Shown: positions 35,516 through 47,480 of the stretch, piece by piece | Layout: every line of letters begins with the position of its first letter | Numbering within the stretch: position 1 is the stretch's first letter | DNA from: Inia geoffrensis | Lineage: Eukaryota > Chordata > Mammalia > Artiodactyla > Iniidae | Direction of reading: 5' to 3' | Assembly (NCBI GenBank): GCA_036417435.1 | Contig: CM070905.1 | Location: 62,141,092 to 62,205,091, forward strand | DNA: 64,000 bases | The notes under the pieces: model-generated | Databases searched by the model: none | Told to the model about the DNA's origin: nothing | What the model saw: only the letters and a program-made list of their open reading frames with translations | Position numbers and translations under genes: made by a program

Positions 35516-38500
35516 ATTAATACCTTTACATCTCTGTGGTACTGGATGGAGATGATTAAAAGGAGGGGGCAAGAATGGGTACTGGCTGAAAGGACCAGTG
35601 TATTATGAATTTTTGAACTCTGAATCAGGAAAGGAAGAGCAGAAACACCAAGAACAGATGTCCCCTTTCATTCATCTGTCCAGAAGTTTAGTTTTTCGTG
35701 TCTGTAATTTGCACATTTGGGCATACCAGTCAAAATGAGTCCCAGATAGTCATTTGTTTTTCAGGGTAAAATAGTAAGGAAAATAGTCCTAGTTATAGGA
35801 ACCTCTGTGAAAACTACATAAAGTTGCTTCTGACAATGAGGGAGACTTAAGTGACATTAACTTCCACAAAAATCTCAAAAAACAAGTGCCCTCCATTGTC
35901 TATATTTTTAAGACCTAGAGAACTTTAAGTATTGTATTTTAAGGTTTAAATTCAGTGAGTTATGGAAACATGGACCTTGGGAATAATATCTAATAACAGA
36001 GGAGGTAGAATAAGAGGAACCTGTGAAGGAAACTGAGAACAAATGGCCAGAAAGCAAGCAAGCAAGTAAGTGGTGTGTTTCCTTGTGTGTGTGTATGTGT
36101 GTGTGTAATTCTTGTTAGTTTTGTTTCTGTTTTTAAAGCTCCAAGAGGACAAGGATAATTGTATTACTAGCTTCTAGCAAAACCTGGCAAAATTTTGTAG
36201 ACTACTGAGTCTCATACAATACATGCCATTATTGACAGGGCTCATTGAAAACAGAGTCATCACTTGGTGGCAACTTCATTTGCCAGACATCACATATTGC
36301 TAGGGATTTGGAAGGAATGGACTTGTAAAGCAGATAGTTTGGAAAGACAAAGCGTCTATAGGAGACATGTGGAAAGGTTGGGTGACTGGTGTGTTAGGGG
36401 ACGCAATCATTGCAGCAGCACAGGGTGTTATTTTCAATAGAAGCCGTTTGTCAGTGTAGGTGATATTGATTGCTGTCTTGTGTTAGAGAGGAATCATTGA
36501 TAACTTCATGCAGTTTTGCCACCGAAGTAGAGGATAACAAATCTGAACACTTTCTTGTTTTATCTCTATAATGTTTGATCGTGTTTAAGTTCCATTGCAA
36601 CACACTAGTCATGAGTCAGAATTAAAAGCTGTCTAAACTAGATTATACACTTAGGTTTCCACGGAAAATCTTGTTGGGAGCAGGGGTAGAAATTTACAGC
36701 AATCAAAGAATTTGTCCAAAGCCACTAATGACGTAGCTTGGCCTCACATTAGCCATGGCCCCCTTAGGGTCTCCATGGGGGTGGGGAGGAGGTGGACAGT
36801 CCCCAGGAGCTGTGCAAGATGGCCCGTTGGAAGTGTGCAAAGACAGTTTTAAAATTTCTGTTTATGAATTGTGTTTATCCCAGCCTTAAACAACTGTCTA
36901 TGTTTTGAATGTGCATTAAATATCAGTACAGTGCTCTGTGTTTGTAAATAAGTAAATTATATTTGTATATAAATGCAGAGAGGCATGCACAAACATTTTT
37001 TAATTGATTAAGTGCTTGTGAATACACTTTGGAGACCTCAAGCTTAAATCATAAATACTGTTTGGGCATTGTGAGTAAACTGGGAACATTTAGAGGTTTC
37101 TTAATAAAATTCTGTCAAGGATTTTAGCTGTTATCAGATTCCCACTGTTTGAGCTGCATATGCAGATGTGTGACCAGACGGACCTTCCTCCCACAGCATG
37201 GATTTTAAGTGAACACATTAAAACGCAAGTTCAAAAACATTTGTTGCACGTTCTGTGAACACACTGCCGTTTTCTCAGGAGTTGCCTGATGCCCCTCCAC
37301 ATACGGTATGTTCTTTACAGTCATCCTTTAGTCACAGGCAGTTTAAGCTGTTAAATAGTATCTTGCTTTAAAAGGTAGGCTGATGGTGTGTCTATCTTCT
37401 GGTACATCTGGTAAGTTAATCTATAGTTTCCATAAGTATCCTGCAGGGACCTGTTTTTACATGCATACAGGGACGTTTATGTAGAAATCAAAGGCCATGA
37501 ATCAGAAAAACACAACTCTTGTTTCCAGTGTAGTGGAGGCTTAAAAAAATTGGCTTTGAAAAATTGAAAGTAGTGTGGTTTGTTTTTATTGTGGAACCGA
37601 TCAGGAAGAACAATTTACAGTCATTGCCATTCTTCACAGCTGAATGGAGTAGAGGTGCCTGCCTCGTGAAATGGAGCAGCTGCACCCGTTTTCTCTGGGC
37701 TCACAAAAACATTTGCTTTTTAATCGAGAACTTTGGATGGTGGGGTACAGTTTGTTTTCATGATGCAAGTGGTCAGTTGTGCCTTACCAGACAGCTGTAG
37801 TGTAATTAAGAAAAATTGTGTGAAAGTGGATTAAATATAACAGAAGAAGCCTTTTTTTAAAAAAAAGGGGGGTTTTCACCTTGTTTATTCATTTTTTCTT
37901 TAATGCTTAAAAGCAGAAATGTCCCTATACTGCTCTAGAAGATTTTGCTATTTCACAATATCATTTAGCTCTAGGAAATATAAGATGCTCTACTTCTGCA
38001 TAATTGTTTGTTTTTGTAACAAACGCAAACTAAAAAGTATGGGTTTTAAGATGATTTAGCTTATGAAAGACCTGCTTTCAAAATAATGTTTAATAAGGGA
38101 TTGCACAGTTGTGTTTATGTTAACTTTAATGCATTAAAAAGCTGGTGACCTACTTTTGTAGAAAAAAATTAGAGGCTGCTTTTTAGACTCATTTTGTACA
38201 CAAGTTGCATCGTTAGGAGAATTATCTGTTTTTTAAGACCAGAAGCTACGAGAGGTGAAAATCACATTTTTCTTGATAATTTTTTTAATGAATTAGTCAT
38301 TATAATTTTGAAATAATCTGACGACATGTTGACTTGTAGTTAAATGTGGAACATTAGGCTGTCATTTGGCTTTGAAAAGCATATACTTATTTTATGCGGC
38401 AGACTTTGAAATAAGAATAGAAATGCCTTAATTTGCATCACAGTCTACAGTAGCAAAATAACTGTTACAAGGTCAGAGGGAGCTGAATTTCTTAAAAAAC

Positions 38501-39535
38501 GATTGTGTTCACAAATAACCAAGATCTGTACTAGACACTCATCCATTGTAAGTTTTCATACTGATTGCCCAACACACTAAAACAAAATTTTCACCGTAGG
38601 TCAAACGAAGGTGCCAGATTCAGGTTTGCTCTAAGTGTTTATCCTATATTGATGATTTTCTAGTGGAGACTCTTGGGCTTTATTTCCTTTAGAGGAATTT
38701 TTGAAAGCTGGGTGAAGGGAGAAGGCTGGCAGGGAGTTACAGCCCTAAAGCTCTCGCTGTTGCCATTTTTGCAGCCCTCACCTTGGGAGTTAATTTGGGG
38801 GGAGGACTCTACACTGGGTGTTTTCAAGAGGAAAACCAATTGTCATTTCCCCCACTCTCTGGTGGCTGCTCTCTCCTGATTCTTTGTGTCTTTCCTCACC
38901 AGAGGCCCTAAGAAAGCACTGAGAACCACGTCTGAGCTCTTTCTAAATATTGGTAAAGCATGGCTGCAGCTGGTGAGTTGGTTCTTCTGTTTGCAAACTG
39001 ACCCCTCGTGTGCACCAAACTCCTCTCCAGACTCCTGCCTCTATAGACTGTGAGCACAGCTGAGTTCAGGAAGGTGAATGGAGGAGGGCTGGGGTGCGGT
39101 GGAAAGGTAGAATAGCACTTAAGGGACTGACTGAGTCCAGGTTTTAAGGTAAGAATGTTGATGAAGGGCACTGGAGAAAGAGAGCAGCCTGACGCAGTGA
39201 GGAAATTCCTGGAAATTCTAATTACTGGAATTAGATAAAACGATCTGAATTAAAGTTCCAGCTAGCCAAACATTTTGAGAAAGTCGTTCTCCCACCTTCT
39301 GTTCCTTCATGTATAAAGTGGAACTGGGACACCTGTTCTACGTACCAAACAGGGTGTGAGTCTTAGAAAAAAGAGAATGTGAGAGCTGTGAATCCTATGT
39401 GTATCTGTGGAACCACCCAACCCATTTGTGTCTTTTTTATTTTGGAACTCTTGGCAGCCAAGGAAAGGGAACGCAGCAAATATTAAATGTTACAAACATT
39501 GGTTCTTTCTCTATGAGTGCTCTCAGAGCTCCTTG
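35516..39535. other. Repeat-poor sequence, no gene recognised
   Basis: About 4 kb in which I can name no interspersed repeat. It has one short TG-rich run (36078-36107), a small GC-richer patch at 36735-36830 and a T/A/G homopolymer patch at 37850-37872. No long frame or splice-bounded exon with a known domain was seen on either strand. Confidence 0.45.
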
Positions 39536-39539
39536 ATAA

Positions 39540-40280
39540 TCCCATTATTTCTCTCTTTTTGATTCCCAACCTACCAGTCCCCCCACAGAACCAGTTTCAA
39601 ACCCTTTCACCTTCTCAAGCCCCAGCCCCTCCTTTCTCAGTCTCAGTAGAGAAACTCCTCTGCTACTTTGTCAGAAAGGTTGAGCAAGGCCCTTGAGCTT
39701 CCTTGGCCACCATCTCAAAATGTCTCTGTCTTTATCCATTTCCGTCTCACTTTCTAGCTCCTCCTTGCAACAGGTAAACTGTGTTCTTGACATTCTCATC
39801 CTCCTTCAATTCAAACCTTGCTTCATCAGTTATTTCATATCTTTCTTTTGTTCTTTTCATCTCTTTCTACCTGATCTTTCTTCATTGTCAGGAAACTCTT
39901 TGAGTTGAGTGTCGCGTGTGTGGGGGTGTTTTTTTTTTTTTTTCATTTTGCTGAAATATTCAAGAGTGATTCGAGCCCTTTCCTTCTTCACCATCCATGC
40001 TTCCTTTTGATCTGTTTCAACCTGGCTTCTGTCTGTTTCATTGTATTGAAACTCCTGTCTCGAAGGCCGCCACTGATCTCATTGTCAAATCCAGTGACCA
40101 TTACTCTGTTTGTTTTTATCGGTCTCTGTGCCAAGTTCCATGCAGATTTTGACAGCCTTAACTTTCCTTTAATTGCAACCCTCTCCTTCTTTGGCCCTGT
40201 ATATCAGTACCTTGCTTATTCTCTTCCAACTCTGTCACTGACTGCTTTTCTTTTCGCTTCAGCCCCTAAGAGTAGATATT
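39540..40280 (+). repeat. Eroded L2/CR1-type LINE body
   Basis: Pyrimidine-rich sequence with an L2-like internal pattern: 'aaactcctgtctcgaaggccgccactgatctcattgtcaaatccagtga', 'ctctgtcactgactgcttttc'. The 138-codon frame at 39905-40321 lies in this decayed LINE and is not a host gene. Confidence 0.45.
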
Positions 40281-40314
40281 CCCTAGGATTCTGTACAAGC
40301 CTCACAATATACAA

Positions 40315-41545
40315 AAATTAATTCAAATTGGGTAATAGACCTAAATATAAGATCCAAATCTATAAACCTGATAAATGAAAATATAGGGGAAAAATCTTTG
40401 TGACCTTGGATGATGATTCTTAGATATAAAAAGCATGCTCCATAAAAGAAAAAAATGAAAAATTATAATTCATCAAAGTTATACGCTCTGCTTTTAGAAA
40501 GGTATTGTTAAGATTAGGAGGGCTTCCCTGGTGGCGCAGTGGTTGGGAGTCTGCCTGCTAATGCAGGGGACACGGGTTCGAGCCCTGGTCTGGGAAGATC
40601 CCACGTGCCACGGAGCGGCTGGGCCCGTGAGCCACAACTGCTGAGCCTGCGTGTCTGGAGCTTGCGCTCCGCAGCGGGAGAGGCCGCGATGGTGAGAGGC
40701 CCATGCACCGTGATGGGGAGTGGTCCCCGCTTGCCACAACTAGAGAAGGCCCTCGCACAGAAACGAAGACCCAACACAGCTAAAAGTAAATAAATAAATA
40801 AATAAAATTTAGAAAAAAAAAAAAGATTAGGAAAGCCTCAGATTAGAAGATATTTACAAAACTTATCTGACAAAGAACTTGTATCTAAAATATAAAGAAC
40901 TCTCAAAGTTTAATAATATTTAAGAAACAGCCTCATTTTAAACAATGGGCAAAAGATTTGAATAGACACTTCATCAAAGATGATATATGGATGACAAATA
41001 AGCACATGAAAAGATGCTCAACATCATTAGTTATTAGGGAAATGGAGAATAAAACCACAACGAGCCACTACTATATCCATTAGAATGCCTAAAATTTTAA
41101 CACCAAAGCTGGCAAGGATGTGGAAGAATTGGAACTTGCACATATTGCTGGTGAGAATGTGAAATGATGCAGCCATTTTGGCAGTTTTTTAAAAAGTTAA
41201 ACATGTATCGACTCTACGACCCAGTCATTCGACTCCTAGGTATTTACCCAAGAGAAATGAAAGAAAACGCTGTATGTTTCTGTTTATATAAAAAAATCTA
41301 GAAACTACAAACCTATGGTGATGGAAAGCAAAGTAGTTGTCTGGGAATGGGAGTGTGGTGTAGGAGGAATGGATTACAAAGGAGCATGAGGAAATTTTTG
41401 TGGTGATGGATATATGTTTATTATGTTGATTGTGATGGTGCTTTCACAAATGTATACATATGTCAGAAAAGATCAAATCTGACACTTGAAAATGTGTTTG
41501 TAATACATTAATTATACTACAATAAAACTATGAAAAATTTAATAG
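40315..41545 (+). mobile_element. Old L1M, split by a SINE
   Basis: Forward L1M ORF2 3' region: 'caaattgggtaatagacctaaat' on the left, 'tgggcaaaagatttgaatagacacttcatcaaaga', 'gacccagtcattcgactcctaggtatttaccca'. It then has a 3' UTR to 'tactacaataaaactatgaaaaa'. Stops and shifts are frequent. The CHR SINE at 40520-40822 interrupts it. Confidence 0.8.
40520..40822 (+). mobile_element. CHR-type SINE with short-form body and long-form tail
   Basis: The head and body match the short CHR SINEs ('cggagcggctgggcccgtgagcc' to 'gagaggcccatgcaccg'). The 3' part matches the long form at 31723 ('ccgcttgccacaactagagaaggcc', 'acgaagacccaacacagc', (AAAT)n). Target duplication aagattagga lies at 40510-40519 and 40823-40832. 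Confidence 0.92.
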
Positions 41546-41689
41546 AATCACATACTAAAAAGGATGAATATTACAGCATGTAAATTATCCCCCAATATCC
41601 CGGACTTTAACAAAAAAGCATATGGGAAAATAAAATATGGGGATTAAAGTTGCAAAATATTATTAAAAGCAAATCTCGAAAGGTTACAT

Positions 41690-41890
41690 ATTTTATGATT
41701 CCATATATATAATATTCTCAAATGACAGACTTACAGAGATGGAAAATAGATTAATGGTTGCCAGGGGTTAGGATTGGAAACCATGGGGGAAGCTAGAGGA
41801 AGGATACACAGGAATTTTCAGTACTGTTTTTGCAACTATATAATATGTAACTAATGAATCTATAATTATCTGAAAATTAAAAGCGTCTTT
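41690..41890 (+). repeat. L1M 3' UTR fragment
   Basis: Forward L1M 3' UTR pattern: 'gacagacttacagagatggaaaatagattaatggttgccaggggttagg', ending 'ctgaaaattaaaa'. Confidence 0.6.
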
Positions 41891-42114
41891 ATTAAAACAA
41901 CCTTTTGGATATTATTGTGTTCTCTAATGTGAAACAAAAATAGCATGCCAAACAATCATCAGTTTTTTAGATCTTAAATCAGTAATAACAGTTACTATGT
42001 AAACACTAGAAACTATGCTTTTATGGAAATGATGGCAACCTAACATTGCATTGTTGCAGATAGAAGACATAGCAAGAATCATTTTACAATTTCTGGTTCT
42101 CCATCTAAATATTC

Positions 42115-42406
42115 AATACCTTAATTTTTTTCTCAGACATTCTTATACTTCTCTGAGTAGATAATAGATACAGATGGTTCAAACATACATAAAAAGGGAT
42201 ACATTGAAAAGTCTTCCTCCAAGATCTGTCCTCCATCCACATACTTCATGCTCCCTGCAAATTAAACAACTACCGTTAATTTCTTGCATATTCTTCCAGA
42301 GTTTCTTTATGTCTATATAAACAAATGTAAATATATGTTTTTTTTAATCTTTCTTTCTGCTTTTACACAAAAGGAAGTTTACTGAATATTTTGCACATTA
42401 CATTTT
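42115..42406 (-). repeat. Old LINE, left part, interrupted by L1-B
   Basis: L1M/HAL1-like pattern: 'ataaacaaatgtaaatatatg', 'tttctgcttttacacaaaaggaag', 'ttttgcacattacatttttt'. It resumes after L1-B at 49605. Confidence 0.45.
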
Positions 42407-43079
42407 TTTAACATCTTTATTGGCGTATAATTGCTTTACAATGGTGTGTTAGTTTCTGCTGTGTAACAAAGTGAATCAGCTATACATATACATATATCCC
42501 CATATCCCCTCCCTCCCACCCTCCCTATCCCACCCCTCTAAGTGGACACAAAGCACCAAGCTGATCTCCCTGTGCTATGTGTCTGCTTCCCACTAGCTAT
42601 ATATTTTACATTTGGTAGCGTATATATGTCCATGCCACTCTCTCACTTCATCCCAGCTTACCCTTCTCCCTCCCCGTGTCCTCGAGTCCATTCTCTACAT
42701 CTGTGTCTTTATTTCTGTCCTGCCCCTAGCTTCTTTAGAACCAATTTCTTTTTTTCTTTTAGATTCCATATATATGTGTTAGCATACGGCATTTGTTTTT
42801 CTTTCTCACTTAACTTCACTCTGTATGACAGTCTCTAGGTCCATCCACCTCACTAAAAATAACTCAATTTCGTTTCATTTTATGGCTGAGTAATGTTCCC
42901 TTGTATATATGTGGCACATCTTCTTTATCCATTCATCTGTTGATGGACACTTAGGTTGCTTCCATGTCCTGGCTATTGTAATTGAGCTGTAATGAACATT
43001 GTGGTACATGACTCTTTTTGAATTATATCAGAGTATATGCCCAGTAGTGGGATTGCTGGGTCGTATGGTAGTTCTATTT

Positions 43080-46000
43080 TTATTTTTTAAAGAACCTCCA
43101 TACTGTTCTCCATAGTGGCTATAATATCAATTTACCACCAACAGTGAAAGAGAGTTCCGTTTTCTCCACACCCGCTCCAGAATTAATTGTTTGTAGATTT
43201 TTTGGTGATAACCATTTTGACTGGTGTGAGATGATACCTCATTGTAGTTTTGATTTGCATTTCTCTAATGATTAATGATGTTGAGCACTCTTTCATGTGT
43301 TTGTTGGCAATCTGTATATCTTCTTTGCAGAAATGTCTATTTAGGTCTTCTGCCCATTTTTGGATTAGGTTGTTTGTTTTTTTGATACTGAGCTGCATGA
43401 GCTGCTTGTAAATTTTGGAGATTAATCCTTTGTTAGTTGCTTCGTTTGCAAGTATTTTCTCCCATTTTGAGGGTTGTCTTTTCCTCTCCTTTATGGTTTC
43501 CTTTGCTGTGCAAAAGCTTTTAAGTTTCATTAGGTCCCGTTTGTTTATTTTTGTTTTTATTTCGATTTCTCTAGGAAACATGTCAAAAAGGATCTTGCTG
43601 TGATTTATGTCATAGAGTGTTCTGTCTATGTTTTTCTCTAAGAGTTTTACAGTGTCTGGCCTTACATTTAGGTCTTTAATCCATTTTGAGTTTATTTTTG
43701 TGTATGGTGTTAGGGAGTGTTCTAATTTCATTCTTTTACACGTAGCTGTCCAGTTTTCCCAGCACCACTTATTGAAGAGGCTGTCTTTTCTCCACTGTAT
43801 ATTATTGCCTCCTTTATCAAAGATAAGGAGGCCATAGTGTGTGGATTTATCTCTGGGCTTTCTGTCCTGTGCCATTGATCTATATTTCTGTTTTTGTGCC
43901 AATACCATACTGTCTTGATTACCGTAGCTTTGTAGTATAGCCTGAAGTCAGGGAGCCTGATTCCTCCAGCTCCATTTCTCTTTCTTAAGATTGCTTTGGC
44001 TATTTGAGGTCTTTTGTGTTTCCATACAACTTGTGAAATTTTTTTATCTACTTCTGTGAAAAATACGATTGGTAGTTTGATAAGGATTGCATTGTATCTG
44101 TAGATTGCTTTGGGTAGTATAGTCATATTCACAATGTTGATTCTTCCAATCCAAGAACATAGTATATCTCTTCATCTGTTTGTATCATCTTTAATTTCTT
44201 TCCTCAGTGTCTTATAGTTTTCCGCATACAGGTCTTTTGTCTTCTTAGGTAGATTTATTCCTAGGTATTTTCTTCTTTTTGTTGCAATGGTAAATGGGAG
44301 TGTTTCCTTAAATTCTCTTTCAGATTTTTCATCATTAATGTACAGGAATGCAAGTGATTTCTGTACATTAATTTTGTATCCTGCTACTTTACCAAATCCG
44401 TTGATAAACTCTAGTAGTTTTCTGTAGCATCTTTAGGATTCTCTATGTATAGTATCATGTCATCTGCAAACAGTGACAGTTTTACTTCTTCTTTTGCGAT
44501 TTGGATTGTTTTTATTTCTTTTTCTTCTGTGATTGGTGTGGCTAAAACTTCCAAAACTATGTTGAATAATTGTGGTGAGAGTGGGCAGCCTTGTCTTGTT
44601 CCTGATCTTAGTGGAAATGCTTTCAGTTTTTCAACATTGAGAATGATGTTTGCTGTGGGTTTGTCATATATGGCCTTTATTATGTTGAGGAAAGTTCCCT
44701 CTATGCCTACCTTCTGCAGGATTTTTATCATAAATGGGTGTTGAATTTTGTCGAAAGCTTTCTCTGCATCTATTGAGATGATCATATGGTTTTTGTCCTT
44801 CAGTTTGTTAATATGGCGTATCACATTGGTTGATTTGCATATACCGAAGAATCCTTGCATTCCTGGGGTAAACCCCACTAGATCATGGTGTATGATCCTT
44901 TTGATGTGCTGTTGGATTCTGTTTGCTAGTGCTTTGTTGAGAATTTTTGCACCTATGTTCATCAGTGATATTGGCCTTCAGTTTTCTTTTTTTGTGACAT
45001 CTTTGTCCGGTTTTGGTGTCAGTGTGATGGTGGCCTCGTAGAATGAGTTTGGAGGTGTTCCTCCCTCTGCTATATTTTGGAAGAGTTTGAGAAGGTTGGG
45101 TGTTAGCTCTTCTCTAAATGTTTGATAGAATCTACCTGTGAAGTCTTCTGGTCCTGGGCTTTTGCTTGTTGGAAGATTTTTAATCACAGTCTCAATTTCA
45201 GTGCTTGTGATTGGTCTGTTTATATTTCCTGTTTCTTCCTGGTTCAGTCTCAGAAGGTTGTACTTTTCTAAGCATTTGTCCATTTCTTCCATGTTGTCCA
45301 TCTTATTGGCATAGAGTTGCTTGTAGTAATCTCTCAGGATCGTTTGTATTTCTTCAGGGTCAGTTGTTCCTTCTTCATTTTCATTTCTAATTCTATTGAT
45401 TTGAGTCTTCTCCCTTTTTTTCTTGATGAGTCTGGCTAATGGTTTATCGATTTTGTTTATCTTCTCAAAGAACCAGCTTTTAGTTTTATTGATCTTTGCT
45501 ATCGTTTCTTTCATTTTTTCTTCATTTATTTCTGATCTGATCTTTATGATTTCTTTTCTTCGTCTAACTCTGGGTTTGTTTTTGTTCTTCTTTCCCTAAT
45601 TGCTTTAGGTGTAAGGTTAGGTTATTTATTTGAGATGTTTCTTGTTTCTTGAGGCAGGATTGTATTGCTATAAACTTCCCTCTTAGAACTGCTTTTGCTG
45701 CATCCCATAGGTTTTGGGTGGTCATGTTTTCACTGTCATTTGTTTCTAAGTATTTTGTGATTGCCTTTTGATTTCCTCAGTGATCTCTTGGTTATCTACT
45801 AGTGTATTGTTTAGCCTCCATGTGTTTGTATTTTTTACAGATTTTTTTCCTGTAATTGATATCTAGTCTCATAGCATTGTGGCAGTCAGAAACGATACTT
45901 GATATGATTTCCATTTTCTTAAATTTACCAAGGATTGTGATCCAAGATATGATCTGTCCTGGAGAATGTTCCATGAGCACTTGAGAAAAATGTGTATTCT

Positions 46001-46562
46001 GTTGTTTTTGGATGGAATGTCCTATAAAAATCAATTAAGTCCATCTTGTTTAATGTGTCTTTAAAGCTTCTGTTTTCTTATTTATTTTCATTTTGGATGA
46101 TCTGTCCATTGGTGAAAGTGGGGTGTTAAAGTCCCCTACTATGAATGTGTTACTGTCGATTTACCCTTTTATGGCTGTTAGCATTTGCCTTATATATTGA
46201 GGTGCTCCTATGTTGGGTGCATAAGTATTTACAATTGTTATATCTTCTTCTTGGATTGATCCTTTGATCATTATGTAGTGTCCTCCTTTTTCTCTTGTAG
46301 TAGTCTTTATTTTAAAGTCTATTTTGTCTGATATGAGAATTGCTACTCCAGCTTTCTTTTCATTTCCATTTGCGTGGACTATCTTTTTCCATCCCCTCAC
46401 TTTCAGTCTGTATGTGTCCCTAGGTCTGAAGTGTTTGTCTTGTAGACAGCGTATATACGGGTCTTGCTTTTGTATCCATTCAGCCAGTCTGTGTCTTTTG
46501 GTGGGAGCGTTTAAGCCATTTACATTTGAGGTTGTTATTGATATGTATGTTCCTATTACCAT
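43080..46562 (-). pseudogene. L1-B ORF2 (endonuclease-reverse transcriptase), inactivated
   Basis: The reading frame is broken into pieces at 46562-46161, 46034-45792, 45514-44978, 44962-44411, 44132-43728 and 43908-43183. The endonuclease N-terminus keeps the Asn of NVNGLN and later a GDFN motif (about 46126-46137). The catalytic glutamate of the QETH motif reads Asp-Lys (QDKH), a nonsense codon follows TAIKG at 46163-46161, and the SDHN motif is disrupted to SDCHN. The reverse-transcriptase piece at 44962-44411 retains [15 protein letters not shown] and FADD (44470-44459). The C-terminal piece at 43908-43183 ends before the Cys motif in this frame. The family's normal role is target-primed reverse transcription of L1 and, in trans, of SINEs and mRNAs. 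Multiple lesions rule out activity. Confidence 0.9.
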
Positions 46563-46619
46563 TTTGTTAATTGTTTTTGGTTTGTTATTTTAGGTCTTTT
46601 CCTTCTTTTGCGTTTCTTG

Positions 46620-47480
46620 CCTAGAGAAGGTCCTTTAGTATTCGTTGTAAAGCTGGTTTGGTGGTGCTGAACTCTCTCAGCTTTAGCTTGTCTGTAAAGG
46701 TTTCAATTTCTCCATCACATCTGAATGAGATCCTTGCTGGGTACAGTAATCTTGGTTGTAGGTTTTTCTCCTTCATCACTTTAAATATGTCCTGCTAGTC
46801 CCTTCTGGCTTGTGGAGTTTCTGCTGAAAGATCAGCTGTTAACCTTATGGGGATTCCCTTGTCTGTTATTTGTTACTTTTTCCCTTGCTGCTTTTAATAT
46901 TTTTTCTTTGTATTTAATTTTTAATAGTTTGATTAATTTGTGTCTTGGCATGCTTCTCCTTGGATTTATCCTGTATGGGACTCTCTGTGCTTCCTGAACT
47001 TGATTCACTATTTCCTTTCCCGTATTAGGGGAGTTTTCAACTATAATCTCTTCAAATATTTTCTCAGTCCCTTTCTTTTTCTCTTTTCCTGGGACTCCTA
47101 TAATTCGAATGTTGGTGCCTTTAATGTTGTCCCATATGTCCCTGTGACTGTCCTCAATTCTTTTCATTCTTTTTTCTTTATTCTCTGTGGTAGTTATTTC
47201 CACTATTTTTTCTTCCAGGGGACTTATCTGTTCTTCTGCCTCAGTTATTCTGCTATTGATTCCTTCTAGAGAATGTTTAATACCATTTATTTTGTTGTTT
47301 ATCATTGTCTGTTTGCTCTTTAGGTCTTCTAGGTCCTTGTTAATCATTTCTTGTATTTTCTCCATTCTATTTCCAAGATTTTTGATCATCTTTACTATAA
47401 TTACTCTGAATTCTTTTTCAGGTGGACTGCCTATTTCCTCTTCATTTGTTTGGGTTTTTACCTTGCTCCTTCATCTGCTG
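46620..47480 (-). pseudogene. L1-B ORF1 (RNA-binding protein), inactivated
   Basis: The longest frame, 47389-46832 (185 codons), covers the coiled-coil region (heptad-like MEKIQEMINKDLEDLKSKQ), then the RRM start (DIWDNIKGTNIRIIGVPG) and the conserved QEAQRVPYRINPRR stretch. It ends after EKILKAAREKV through a frameshift. Upstream, a PPEKEF-type N-terminus is visible at about 47440-47390. Downstream at 46830-46620 the C-terminal domain is present in other frames. The intact protein would be roughly 340 residues, so this copy cannot make full ORF1p. Confidence 0.88.

Noticed and set aside
39905..40321. 138-codon plus-strand frame as a small membrane protein gene
   Set aside because: It sits in eroded L2/CR1-like LINE sequence and contains a T-run-encoded Phe stretch. 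No related host protein was recognised.
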